Shown: positions 1-9,384, counted from the first letter of the stretch. The stretch is DNA of 22,247 bases from an uncultured Elioraea sp. (GCA_937995555.1 CALKJX010000239.1:1-22247); one strand, 5' to 3'. Notes: generated by a model from the sequence alone, not told the origin. Made by a program: numbers and translations.

Positions 1-644
1 TGCCGACGGTGCGCCGCCATCGCCGCGGCGAGCAGCAGCACGAGCGCAAGCGCAAGACCGGCGGCGACCAGCTGCAGCCGGTCCGCGATCCGGACCGCCC
101 GTGTCAGCCGCACGATCTCGAGGCGCTGGGCGGCCGCGGCCGAGGCGGCGAGCTCGGCGAGCGGTTCGCGCAGTTGCGGCAGCAGGTTCAGCATCTCCTC
201 GACGGCCGCGGGCGGCATGTCGGTCGCGATCGAGGCCGGCATGTCGACCGACGGGCCGATCCGGTCGTCGACCCGCGCCTGGAAGGCCAGCAGGCGGTCG
301 AGCGTGGCGCCGAAGCGCGGCAGGTCGCTCAGCAGCGCGCGCTCCTCGCCGCTCTGCAGCGACTGGATGGTGGTGACGAAAGCCTCGTAGTGCTGGCGCA
401 GCACGGCGGGCGGGCCGCCCGCGCGCGTCTCCAGCGCCGTGGCGTGCAGTTGTGACTGTGCAAGCCAGAGATGCGTCGCCAGGCGCGGGGCGAGGTCCAT
501 CGCCCGAAGGATCAGGGGTTGGACCGCGCGCTCGCGGTATACGTTCAGGCCGAAGGCGGCGAAGCCCGCCAGCAGCGCCAGCACGAGCACGCCAAGCCGC
601 CAGCGCCACAGCGCATCGATGAATGAGCGGAGAACCGCGGTCAT
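1..644 (-). CDS. N-terminal part of a two-TM membrane sensor protein (partial)
   Basis: The reading frame starts at an ATG complementary to 642-644 and stays open to the left edge, giving 214 visible codons. Residues about 16-35 form a hydrophobic helix after a short basic start (MTAVLRSFIDALWRWR). Next comes a roughly 155-residue, mostly helical segment without cysteines, and a second hydrophobic helix at about 190-210 ending in AHRR. This TM-periplasmic helical domain-TM layout is typical of sensor histidine kinases, chemoreceptors and GGDEF proteins; the output domain lies outside the window, so the class is not settled. It begins 22 nt after the aminotransferase stop on the same strand, so it probably shares that transcript. 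No strong Shine-Dalgarno sequence is visible. A hybrid sensor kinase is my first guess, by inference only. Confidence 0.7.
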   Translation of the reverse strand, partial: MTAVLRSFIDALWRWRLGVLVLALLAGFAAFGLNVYRERAVQPLILRAMDLAPRLATHLWLAQSQLHATALETRAGGPPAVLRQHYEAFVTTIQSLQSGEERALLSDLPRFGATLDRLLAFQARVDDRIGPSVDMPASIATDMPPAAVEEMLNLLPQLREPLAELAASAAAAQRLEIVRLTRAVRIADRLQLVAAGLALALVLLLAAAMAAHRR

Positions 645-666
645 GCGGCGCGCCGGCGGATGGCCC

Positions 667-1989
<1,323 letters not shown>

Positions 1990-2050
1990 CGGGGCCCTCC
2001 TCGGCCGAGGCGGCGCAAGGTGGCACCGGCGTTCAGGCCGGGCAAGCGCC

Positions 2051-3104
2051 TCAGCCGAAGGCCAGCGCCGCGCGGAGCAGCAAAGCGTCGCTGCCCGGAG
2101 CGGCGATCAGCGAGAGCCCGACGGGCAGGCCATCGAGCTCGGCGAGCCGAAGGGTCACCTGCGGGGCCTGTGCCGAGCCGGCGATGCAGGTCAGTGTGCC
2201 GGCGCGCGTCCCGAGCGGCCACATGAGGCGGCGCGGCAGATCGCGCGGTGGCGCCGGAAACGGCGTGGTCGGGATCGCGATCACACCGTCCGCGCCGCAC
2301 AGCGCCGCGAGCCTCGCGGCATGGCGGCATGGCGGAGGCGGCGCTCCATCGCCGGGCCGCGCCGGTCACGGGGGATCGCCCCGCCGCTGGCGAAGGCCGC
2401 GGCCACCCCCCAGGCGAGGCGCGGGTTCTCGGCATCGAGCCAGGGCGCGAAGGTGTCTTTGGCCTCGCGGGCCTGCGGTGTCTGATGGTTGGCGAACAGC
2501 CGACCCAGCCCCTCGGGCGCGACGTCGATCCGCCCGACCCGTCCGATCGCGGCGGCGATGGGGCCAAGCGGCGCGCGCAGCGCGGCCGCGACCGCGCCGT
2601 CGGCGAAGGCGTCCCCGGCGATCAGCAGCCGCGCCGGCGGGTGTGCGGCAGGGGGGCGGCGCAGGAGCACCTCCCCCACGCGTGCGAAGATCGCGGCATC
2701 GCGCGCGAACCAGCCGACCGTGTCGAACAGCGGCGATTGCGGGATCGCGCCGTCCATCGGGATTGCGCCGACGCTCGGCCGCATGCCGTAGAGGCCGCAG
2801 AACGAGGCGGGTACGCGCACCGAGCCGCCGGTATCGGTGCCGAGGGCGATGTCGGCGAACCCGCCGGCCACCGCGGCGGCCGAGCCCGACGACGACCCGC
2901 CCAGGCGTCGGCCTTGGCGGGCGCGCGTCCGCCCGGCCAATCGGGCGTGGAGCCCGCGGTCGGCGCGCCCGCGACGTCGAACAGGTCCTTCACCGCGACC
3001 GTCAGGCCCGCGCGCGGCCCGTCCCCGGTCGGCCCGCGGCGGCAGTCGAGGCCGGGGACGAAGGCGCCGAGCGTGGCCTGCGGCGGGAGCGGGATGGCGG
3101 ACAT
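2051..3104 (-). pseudogene. Amidase-signature family hydrolase, broken by a deletion and a frameshift
   Basis: Amidase-signature enzymes hydrolyse amides with a Lys-cisSer-Ser triad. All three elements survive here, but in more than one frame. The N-terminus (ATG at 3104) reads MSAIPLPPQATLGAF and then GLTVAVKDLFDVAG, with the catalytic Lys. Near 2900-2915 the frame changes and the text jumps to GGSSSGSAAAVAGG, then GTDTGGSVRVPASFCGLYG with the nucleophile Ser. In related amidases about 70-75 residues separate the Lys from the first Ser motif; here there are about 33, so some 40 residues (the GKTHTDE-type segment) are missing. A second frame change at 2316-2335 coincides with an 8-bp tandem duplication. 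After it the C-terminus resumes as VIAIPTTPFPAPP and ends at a TGA at 2051-2053. No functional full-length product is expected. It shares strand and probably promoter with the downstream aminotransferase. Confidence 0.85.
2316..2335. repeat. 8-bp tandem duplication (GGCATGGC unit) that breaks the amidase frame
   Basis: The unit GGCATGGC occurs at 2318-2325 and again at 2326-2333; with flanking matches the period-8 tract covers 20 bp. Removing one unit restores a single amidase frame reading RLRHAARLAALCGADGV across the site, which is what the family would have here. Because 8 is not a multiple of 3, the extra copy explains this frameshift. Replication slippage is the likely mechanism (inference). 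Confidence 0.85.
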
Positions 3105-3154
3105 GGCGCAAGCGTGGCACCGTCCGCCGCGTCGCTCAATGCGGGGACGGGCGG

Positions 3155-3832
3155 ATGGCGGACGGAACCCTCTGGATCGGGACGAAGATGACATCGTCGT
3201 GGTCGCTGCGCGGCTGGCTCGCCGTGCATCTGGCCGGGCTCGAGGTCGAGGAGGTGGTGATCGGTCTCGACCAGCCCGATACGGCCGCGCGGATCCGCGC
3301 GGTGTCGCCAGGAGGCACCGTGCCGTGCCTCGCGCACAAAGGGGCGCTGATCTGGGAGAGCATCGCAATCGCCGAGTACTGCGCCGAATTGGCGCCGGGC
3401 CTCTGGCCGACCGAGATTCGCGCCCGCGCCCATGCGCGCGCCATCGCCGCCGAGATGCATGCCGGCTTCCGCGGCCTGCGCGGCGCGATGTGGATGAACC
3501 TCGATCCGGCGTTCTGCGCCAAGGCCGCTGGCCGGCAGCGCACACCCGAGGCGCTCGCCGACATCGCCCGCATCGAGGCGCTCTGGCGCGACACCCGGGC
3601 CCGCTTCGGCGCGGGCGGGCCGTATCTGTTCGGCGGCGACTTCACGCTGGCCGACGCGATGTACGCGCCGGTGACCACGCGCTTCACCACCTGGCGCCCC
3701 GAGCTCGCCGCCGAGTCCTGGGCCTATGTCGAGGCGGTGCAGGCGCATCCGCTGATGCGCCGTTGGTTCGCCGAGGCCGCGGCCGAGCCCGACGCCTGGA
3801 GAACCGCCAAATACTTCACGGTGCCGGCATGA
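3155..3832 (+). CDS. Glutathione S-transferase family protein
   Basis: A 225-residue soluble GST, normal length. The N-terminal thioredoxin-like domain carries SSWSLRGWL (14-22), the SSWSLRPW-type catalytic segment of Ser-type bacterial GSTs; the cis-Pro in TVPCL (55-59); and the glutathione gamma-glutamyl contact ESIAIAEYC (68-76). The C-terminal helical domain contains the folding motif region FTLADAMYAP. The expected activity is conjugation or isomerisation using glutathione in the cytoplasm; the substrate is unknown. Longer upstream starts in this frame would run into the divergent amidase, so the ATG at 3155 was chosen; its ribosome site is weak. The stop overlaps the next gene's start as ATGA, and only 50 nt separate it from the divergent amidase pseudogene, so both promoters would sit in that gap. 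Confidence 0.88.
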   Translation: MADGTLWIGTKMTSSWSLRGWLAVHLAGLEVEEVVIGLDQPDTAARIRAVSPGGTVPCLAHKGALIWESIAIAEYCAELAPGLWPTEIRARAHARAIAAEMHAGFRGLRGAMWMNLDPAFCAKAAGRQRTPEALADIARIEALWRDTRARFGAGGPYLFGGDFTLADAMYAPVTTRFTTWRPELAAESWAYVEAVQAHPLMRRWFAEAAAEPDAWRTAKYFTVPA

Positions 3833-4656
3833 CCGCCTCCGCCCTCGACCATGTCGGCATCGCCGGCCCCGATCTCGACGCGCTTCGCATCGCCTATGAG
3901 CGGCTCGGGTTCCGCCTGACGCCCCGGGCCCAGCACCATGCGCCGGGATCCGATCTCGTCGTCCGGCCGATCGGCACCGGCAACCACTGCGCGATGCTGC
4001 GCGAGGGCTATCTCGAACTGATCGCAGTGATCGATCCGGCCCTGCCCTCCAACACGCTCGACCGGTTCCTCGCGCGCTATCACGGCCTGCACATCATCGC
4101 CTTCGAGATCGAGGATCCGGAGGCGGAACTCGCGCGGCTGCGCGAGGCCGGCATCGCGATCCCAGGAGTTGCGTGGCTGGAACGTCCGGTCGAGGCCCAG
4201 GGCGGGACGGCGACCGCGCGCTTCGCCCGGCTGCCGATGCCGGAAGCGCCCGAGGGCCGCATCCAGCTGATCCGCCACCTCACGCCCGAACTCCTCTGGC
4301 AGCCGCACCTCCTCGATCATCCGAACCACGCCGTCGCGCTCGACGAGGTCGCCCTGGTGGTGGCGGACCCGGCCGCCTCGGCCGACCGCTTCGCCCGCCT
4401 CCTCGGCGTCGCGGCGACCCCCGTCGCGGACGGGCTCGTGATCTCCCTGCCACGCGGGCGGGTCCGCTTCACCACGGGCGAGCCCTATCCGGGCGTGGCC
4501 GCCCCGAGCCTGCCCTTCATCGCAGGGGTGACGCTCCGCACCGATGACGGCGGCGCCGCGATCCGGCGCATCGCCGGCGCGGCCGGGCGCGAGACCGCGG
4601 ACGGGTTCCTGGTACCGCCTGCCGAGGCCGGCGGGGCGGCGCTCACGTTCCGGTGA
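3829..4656 (+). CDS. VOC / glyoxalase-like domain protein
   Basis: A 275-residue protein of the vicinal oxygen chelate superfamily, of the Glyoxalase_3-like type. The first beta-alpha-beta module starts LDHVGIAGPDL (6-16) with His8 as a probable metal ligand, followed by GTGNHCAML (49-57) and EGYLELIAV (59-67) with Glu63. A second, weaker module begins near residue 165 (LDEVALVVADP). Members bind a divalent metal and act on small oxidised or glutathione-linked substrates, but many have no assigned reaction. The ATG lies inside the stop of the GST gene (ATGA) and its own stop lies inside the start of the FkbM gene (GTGA), so the three genes are almost certainly co-translated. A role beside the GST in detoxification is inference. 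Confidence 0.82.
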   Translation: MTASALDHVGIAGPDLDALRIAYERLGFRLTPRAQHHAPGSDLVVRPIGTGNHCAMLREGYLELIAVIDPALPSNTLDRFLARYHGLHIIAFEIEDPEAELARLREAGIAIPGVAWLERPVEAQGGTATARFARLPMPEAPEGRIQLIRHLTPELLWQPHLLDHPNHAVALDEVALVVADPAASADRFARLLGVAATPVADGLVISLPRGRVRFTTGEPYPGVAAPSLPFIAGVTLRTDDGGAAIRRIAGAAGRETADGFLVPPAEAGGAALTFR

Positions 4657-5405
4657 CGACGCCGGCGGCGATCGCGCGGTCGGTCGCGATCTACTGGGGG
4701 GACGCACGGCGGCGCGCCGCGCTCGATCGCTGGTACCGCCGCTTCGTCCGCCCCGGCAGCCTCGCCTTCGATGTCGGCGCGCATGTCGGCGACCGCACCG
4801 CCTGTTTCCGCAGGCTTGGCGCGCGCGTCGTCGCGGTGGAGCCGCAGCCCGCGCTCGCGCGCTTCCTGCGCCGCCGTTTCGGTGCGGATCCGGCCGTCGT
4901 CCTCGTCGCGCAGGCGGTCGGTGCCCGGCCGGGTCGCGTGGTGCTGCATGTGAACGACGCCAACCCGACGGTCAGTACCGCCTCCGCCGCGTTCCTGCGT
5001 GCGGCCGCGGATGCCCCCGGCTGGGAGGGCCAGCGCTGGACGCGCCGGCTCGCGGTGCCGGCAACGACGCTGGCCGCGCTGATCCACCGCCACGGCACGC
5101 CGGACTTCATCAAGATCGATGTCGAGGGGCTGGAGGCCGAGGTGCTGACCGGGTTGCACCATCCGGTCGCGGCGCTGAGTTTCGAGTTCACCACGATCCA
5201 GCGCGACGTCGCCCAGGCGGCGCTCGCGCGTCTCGCCGCGCTCGGCTATCGCGGCTTCAACGCCTCGCTCGGCGAGAGCCTGCGCTTCGCCCTGCCCGGC
5301 GCGGTCGGTGCGGCAACGATGCGCGCCTGGATCGAGGCGCTGCCGATCGAGGCCAACAGCGGCGACGTCTATGCGAGCCTCACGCCGCGGGGGCTGGCCG
5401 GCTGA
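4653..5405 (+). CDS. FkbM family SAM-dependent methyltransferase
   Basis: A 250-residue protein starting at GTG, chosen because it forms the 4-nt GTGA overlap with the VOC gene. The SAM-binding motif I is FDVGAHVGDRTACF (39-52), the acidic end of strand 2 is AVEPQP (61-66), and the FkbM signature is DFIKIDVEGLEAEVL (151-165). FkbM proteins are O-methyltransferases that act on macrolides, sugars or other small or membrane-linked acceptors; the substrate cannot be inferred. There is no signal peptide or membrane helix. The last 26 nt overlap, on the opposite strand, the end of mdoH. It ends the plus-strand operon with GST and VOC; a methyltransferase in that company is unusual. Confidence 0.85.
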   Translation: MTTPAAIARSVAIYWGDARRRAALDRWYRRFVRPGSLAFDVGAHVGDRTACFRRLGARVVAVEPQPALARFLRRRFGADPAVVLVAQAVGARPGRVVLHVNDANPTVSTASAAFLRAAADAPGWEGQRWTRRLAVPATTLAALIHRHGTPDFIKIDVEGLEAEVLTGLHHPVAALSFEFTTIQRDVAQAALARLAALGYRGFNASLGESLRFALPGAVGAATMRAWIEALPIEANSGDVYASLTPRGLAG

Positions 5406-7086
5406 GCAGCCTCGGAAAAGGCGAGGCGGGGTCGTGCTCCTCGGGGGTCGCGGCGATCCCGGCGCGCACCAGGCGCTCACCGAGGACGGGGTCGGCGGTG
5501 AGCACGCAATAGGGTACCGCGAGCGCCGCCCCCGCGAGCAGCGGCAGCGCCCAGAGGAACGCGGTCCAGCCGGCAAGGGCGAAACCTGCGAGCAGGGCCA
5601 CGCCCGCAAGCGTGTGCCACCACAGGGCGCGCAGCGCGACGCCGACCGGCACGCGGCGGTCCTCGCGGCTCTGTGGCGCCCAGCCGACGCGCCGCCCGAG
5701 CGCCATCGCCGCCATCTCGACCGTCTGGTTCAGCGCCGAGATCGGCATGAGCAGGAGATAGAAGACGAACTCGACCCCGACCCCGGCGGCGAAGCGCCAT
5801 CCGCCGCCCCAGGCCGCACGCGCCGCCGGCTTGAGCGCCACTTCGAGCGCACCGAGCAGCTTGGGCGCGAAGAACAGCAGGGCGAACAGGATGGTCGCAG
5901 CGATCCCCCAGCCCGCATCGACCGCGGCGCGCGGATCGGCATCGAGCGCGTTGACCAGCGCAGCCGCCGCGATCGCCGCCACGATCGGCGACCAGAGGAA
6001 CAGCAGGATCGCGAGCATGAGCTGGATGCGGCCCATCCACGAGAACAGCTTCAGCCGCAGCAGCGCGAAATACTGGAGATTGCCCGCCATCCAGCGCACA
6101 TCGCGGCGCATGAAGTCGAGCAAACTCGGCGGGTTGGCCTCGTAGGAGCCCTGCTCCAGCGGATCGAGCCGCACCTCCCAGCCGGCGCCGCGCAGCAGCG
6201 CCGCCTCCACCTGGTCATGGCTGAGGATGCGCGCGCCGTTCGGCAGCACGGGAAGTTCCGCGTGGTCGCGGAACGGGGCGATGCGGATGATGGCGTTGTG
6301 GCCCCAGTACGGCCCGTCCGGCCCTTGCCACCAGGCGATGCCGGCGGCGTAAGCGCGCATGCCGTGGCGCATGCCGAACTGGAAGAGCCGCGGGAACGCA
6401 GCCGCGGTCGGCTGCGCGACGATCAGGGTCTGGATCAGCGCCACGGTCGGGTTCTGCTGCATCAGCCGCGCGAGCCGGAGGACGCACTCGGCCGTCATGA
6501 CGCTGTCGGCATCGAGCGTGATCATCGCCTCGAAGCCGGCGCTGCGGTTGCGGACGAACTCCATCACGTTGCCGGCCTTGAAACCCTCGTTGGATTCGCG
6601 CCGGCGATAGTGCAGACGCTCCGGGTGCGCGAGGCCGGCACGGAACGCCTCGACCGCCTCGGCCTCCGTCGCCGCGAGATCCCGGTCCTGCGTGTCGGAG
6701 AGCACGAACAGGGCGAAACGGTCTCCGACGCCGCGCGCGTCGAGGGCCGCGAGCAGCGGCCGGACGCGCGCAAGCACGGCTTCGGTGTCCTCGTTGCGGA
6801 TGCAGACCAGGAGGGCGGTGCGCAGGGTCAACGTTGCGTCCGGATCGAGCCGGGTCTCGGGCCAGACCACGCGCAATGGGTCGCGGCCGGCCATCAGCAC
6901 CACGAAGCCGACCATCGCGGACGCGCCCAGCGTCGCGATCCATGGGCTGACGGCGGCGGCGAGCAGCCAGATCAGGGCCTCGGCCGCCGTCCAGCCGCCG
7001 GCGGCGAGCGCGCGCCACAGCAGCGCGAGCGGGATCGCGCAGCAGGCGAGCACGAGCACGAGATAGGCGAGGCGGCGAAACCACAT
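5380..7086 (-). CDS. mdoH: Glucan biosynthesis glucosyltransferase MdoH/OpgH (short form)
   Basis: A 568-residue polytopic inner-membrane GT2 glycosyltransferase. OpgH builds the beta-1,2-linked glucose backbone of osmoregulated periplasmic glucans from UDP-glucose and exports it. There are two N-terminal membrane helices (about 6-28 and 36-64). The catalytic domain has LVCIRNED (93-100), LSDTQD (129-134), NEGFKAGNV (166-174), the metal-binding LDADS (191-195), GPYWGHNAIIR (258-268), SHDQVEA (289-295) with the likely catalytic Asp291, and RRDVRWMAGNLQY (327-339), the QxxRW-equivalent. Several more helices follow. E. coli OpgH is about 847 residues; this protein lacks its long cytosolic N-terminus. 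ATG 7086 was chosen because the family-like text begins there; no clear ribosome site is seen. No mdoG/opgG lies nearby. It follows the damaged kinase by 44 nt and may belong to its transcript. Confidence 0.9.
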   Translation of the reverse strand: MWFRRLAYLVLVLACCAIPLALLWRALAAGGWTAAEALIWLLAAAVSPWIATLGASAMVGFVVLMAGRDPLRVVWPETRLDPDATLTLRTALLVCIRNEDTEAVLARVRPLLAALDARGVGDRFALFVLSDTQDRDLAATEAEAVEAFRAGLAHPERLHYRRRESNEGFKAGNVMEFVRNRSAGFEAMITLDADSVMTAECVLRLARLMQQNPTVALIQTLIVAQPTAAAFPRLFQFGMRHGMRAYAAGIAWWQGPDGPYWGHNAIIRIAPFRDHAELPVLPNGARILSHDQVEAALLRGAGWEVRLDPLEQGSYEANPPSLLDFMRRDVRWMAGNLQYFALLRLKLFSWMGRIQLMLAILLFLWSPIVAAIAAAALVNALDADPRAAVDAGWGIAATILFALLFFAPKLLGALEVALKPAARAAWGGGWRFAAGVGVEFVFYLLLMPISALNQTVEMAAMALGRRVGWAPQSREDRRVPVGVALRALWWHTLAGVALLAGFALAGWTAFLWALPLLAGAALAVPYCVLTADPVLGERLVRAGIAATPEEHDPASPFPRLLSRPAPAA

Positions 7087-7130
7087 CGGCGCAGGGTCTG
7101 CCGCGCGAACGTGGCGAGGATCAGGCGCGC

Positions 7131-8549
7131 TTACGGCCGGGTCACCGGCACCGGACCGCTGAGCCGTCTGCCCGCGCGATCGTGATCCGGCTCGCGGCGG
7201 ACATCGGCCGGCGCAAAGGGCTTGGCCAGCACCGGCCGGCCGGTATCGCGCAACGCGATGTCGATCGCCGTGCTGATCCGGTCGCCTGTCACGAACACCA
7301 CGCGCTTCGCAAGCTCCGGCCGTGTGTCGGCCAGCCAGCGGTGCAGCGCCATGCCATCGCCTCCCGGCATGCGGAGATCCGTGATGATCAGATCGACGTC
7401 GCGCTCGGCCAGCATCGCCTGGGCGCCCGCGCCGTCGGAAGCGGTGTCGACCAGCATGCAGTCGGCGCGCAGGATCTCGGCGAGCACGGCGCCGACCTCG
7501 GCCCCGTCGTCGACCACCAGGGTGCTGCGCAGCCGTCGCGTCACCAGCGCGGGTCGTGAAGTCTGATCGGCTGCCCTCCCGGACGCGCGGGGACCCGGCG
7601 GCAGCACGATCCGGACCATCGCGCCGCCGCACGGCGTTTCCTCCAGCGTGATCGCCCCGCCATGCGCGGTGACGATGCTGCGGCAGAGCGAGAGGCCGAC
7701 CCCCGTGCCCATCCCCTCGGGCTTGGTCGTGAAGAACGGGTCGAACACACGCTCGCGCACCTCGAGTGGGACACCAGGGCCGTTGTCGGCAAACGTCACG
7801 ACAAGGCCGCCGTCCGCGCCCGCGCGCCCGCTGATCGCCAGCAGGCGCGGATGCACGCGCGTCAGCAGCGTCTGATGTGCATTGGTCAGCAGGTTGATCA
7901 TCACCTGCACGAGCTGATCGGCATCGGCCGAGATCCGGTGCAGGTCGGACGGCAGATCCCGCGTGATCTGCCTCCCGGCACAGCGCAGCGTGTAGCCGAC
8001 CAGGTCGAACGCGGCCTCGGCCACATCGACAATCCGCAGCGGATTGCCCTCCGGCGGGCGGCGGCGCACCTCGAAGGTCCGGCCATCCGGACGATGTTCC
8101 TTGACCGTCTCGTTCCCGTTTGCCATCCGTGCCGTCACGCGGTCCGCGATGAGGGCCTCGCGATCCTCGGCCGGGTCCTCGTGCGCGTAGCAGGCGCCCT
8201 GGTTGAGCCGGTGGCGCACGAATTCGGCGAGCGGCGTGCCCGGCGCCGCAAGCGCCGCCGGATAGCTGAGCCAGCCGAGCCAACGCACGGTCTCGCCCAC
8301 GAGCGCGCGACGGCTCAGCCGTCAGAGCTGCGCGGCCGCCGCCTCGCCGAGCACCTCGGCAACGGACCGGCCGAGGATCGCATCGATCGGCAGACCGATG
8401 AACGACGCGTATTCGGGATTGACGTAGCGGTGGATCCGGTCGCGGTCGATGAAGGCGATGCGGGCCGGCGTCCGGCGGAGCACGCTGCGGAACAGCGTCT
8501 CGTTCATCTCCGGCAGCGCAGACGCCGCCGCCGTGTGATGCTCAGCCAT
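7131..8549 (-). pseudogene. PAS-containing hybrid histidine kinase, interrupted by an in-frame TGA and missing its H-box
   Basis: The frame runs from ATG 8549 to TAA at 7131-7133 with one internal TGA (8322-8324). Before it is a PAS_4-type domain (FRSVLRRTPARIAFIDRDR). After it the same frame continues smoothly as RRALVGETVRWLGWLSYP, so a CGA-to-TGA change is likely. Numbering from GTG 8300, the downstream part is 389 residues: a PAS_7-like fragment (18-82), HATPase with N-box INLLTNA (135-141), DNGPG (172-176), FDPFFTTK (186-193) and GTGVGLS (198-204), then a receiver with DD 264-265, Asp308 and Lys360. The PAS_7 text passes directly into the segment just before the N-box at about residue 82, so the dimerisation helix with the phospho-acceptor His is absent. 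The start overlaps the response-regulator stop by 8 nt. An inactive, or at best ATPase/receiver-only, remnant is my reading. Confidence 0.75.
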
Positions 8550-9276
8550 CGTACACGTAGACGGCGCTGCGCACGGTGCGAATCAGCATGGGCGCAGCCG
8601 CGTTGCGCTCGATCTTGCGGCGCAGGCGCGTGATGCGCACGTCGATCGCGCGGTCGAAGGGATCGCTGCCGCCGGGATGGGCGATGTCGAGCAGTTGCGC
8701 GCGCCGTCAGCACGCGCCCGGGCCGCTCGGCGAAGGCGAGCACGAGATCGCACTCCATGGCGGTCAGGTCGATCGGCTCGCCCGCTCGTCGAGCGCCTTG
8801 CGCGCGGCGACGTCGATGTTGAGCGGACCGAAGGGAATGCGCTCGGCCGGCCTAGCGGGAAGCACGACCGCGGCACGCGCCGCCTCGACCTTGCGCCAGG
8901 CCGCGCGGACGCGCGCGAGCAGCTCGCGCAGATCGAAAGGCTTGGCCACCTGATCATCGGCGCCGATCTCGAGCCCGACAACTCGGTCCACCACCTCACC
9001 GGCGGCGGTGACCCTGACGATGCCGACGGTCAGGACCTGCGCGCCGCGCAGGAACCGCGCGAGCGAGAGCCCGTCCTCGCCCGGCAGGCTGATGTCGAGC
9101 AGGGCGATGTCGGGCGCGCTCCGGCCGACCGCGGCGCGGAACGCCGCACCGTCGCCTACCGCACGGACCGAGAAGCCGTGCCGGCCGAGATGATCGGAGA
9201 CCGCCGCGCACAGATCGGGCTCGTCGTCGTCGACGATGACACTGGGCTTGTCCGGCGTCGTTCCGTTCCTGCCCAT
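8542..9276 (-). pseudogene. OmpR/PhoB-type response regulator with two compensating frameshifts
   Basis: The receiver domain runs from MGRNGTTPDKPSVIVDDDE, with the acidic DDD pocket, through IALLDISLPGEDG (phospho-acceptor Asp), VTAAGE (switch Thr) and VAKPFDLRELL (Lys). The winged-helix DNA-binding domain is spread over frames: RIPFGPLNIDVAARKALDE in the first, then LTAMECDLVLAFAERPGRV in the second, then AQLLDIAHPGGSDPFDRAI to IRTVRSAVYVYDG back in the first. A missing G in the run complementary to 8781-8783 and an extra base near 8704-8705 account for both changes; without them a normal OmpR-family protein of about 245 residues results. As written it stops at 8764, giving receiver plus the first wing strands. 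The pair is 75 nt apart. Sequencing error in GC-rich DNA is a real alternative. It is the cognate partner of the following kinase, with which it overlaps. Confidence 0.78.
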
Positions 9277-9337
9277 GCGAGCCGTGTAGCCGGCGTGTAG
9301 GCGGGCCTCGAGGCGATCCCGCACGACTTGGCAGGAT

Positions 9338-9360
9338 GCAGCGCTGCTGAAACGGCAGCA
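9338..9360. promoter_or_regulatory. Overlapping inverted repeats in the divergent promoter region
   Basis: GCAGCGCTGC (9338-9347) is a perfect 10-bp palindrome, and TGCTG-N6-CAGCA (9345-9360) overlaps it. They lie between the divergent response-regulator and DUF1127 genes, about 60 nt upstream of the regulator start. They could be an operator for the regulator or another factor; there is no direct evidence. Confidence 0.3.
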
Positions 9361-9384
9361 ATGGTATCCGTGGACCCCGGACAT

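Noticed and set aside
9..455. Long plus-strand open frame at the left edge
   Set aside because: It is arginine/glutamine/histidine-rich shadow text opposite a minus-strand frame that reads as a clean TM-periplasmic domain-TM protein.
7087..8283. A single fused kinase-MdoH protein in the long minus-strand frame
   Set aside because: The part upstream of 7086 in that frame is off-frame shadow of the kinase; the true kinase frame ends at 7131 and MdoH-like text begins at ATG 7086.
8322..8324. TGA read as selenocysteine
   Set aside because: The kinase/PAS family has no selenoproteins, and the surrounding gene is degraded in other ways.
9320..9340. Possible sigma-54 promoter (TTGGCAGG...)
   Set aside because: The -12 element does not match TTGC at the required spacing; only the first half resembles the consensus.
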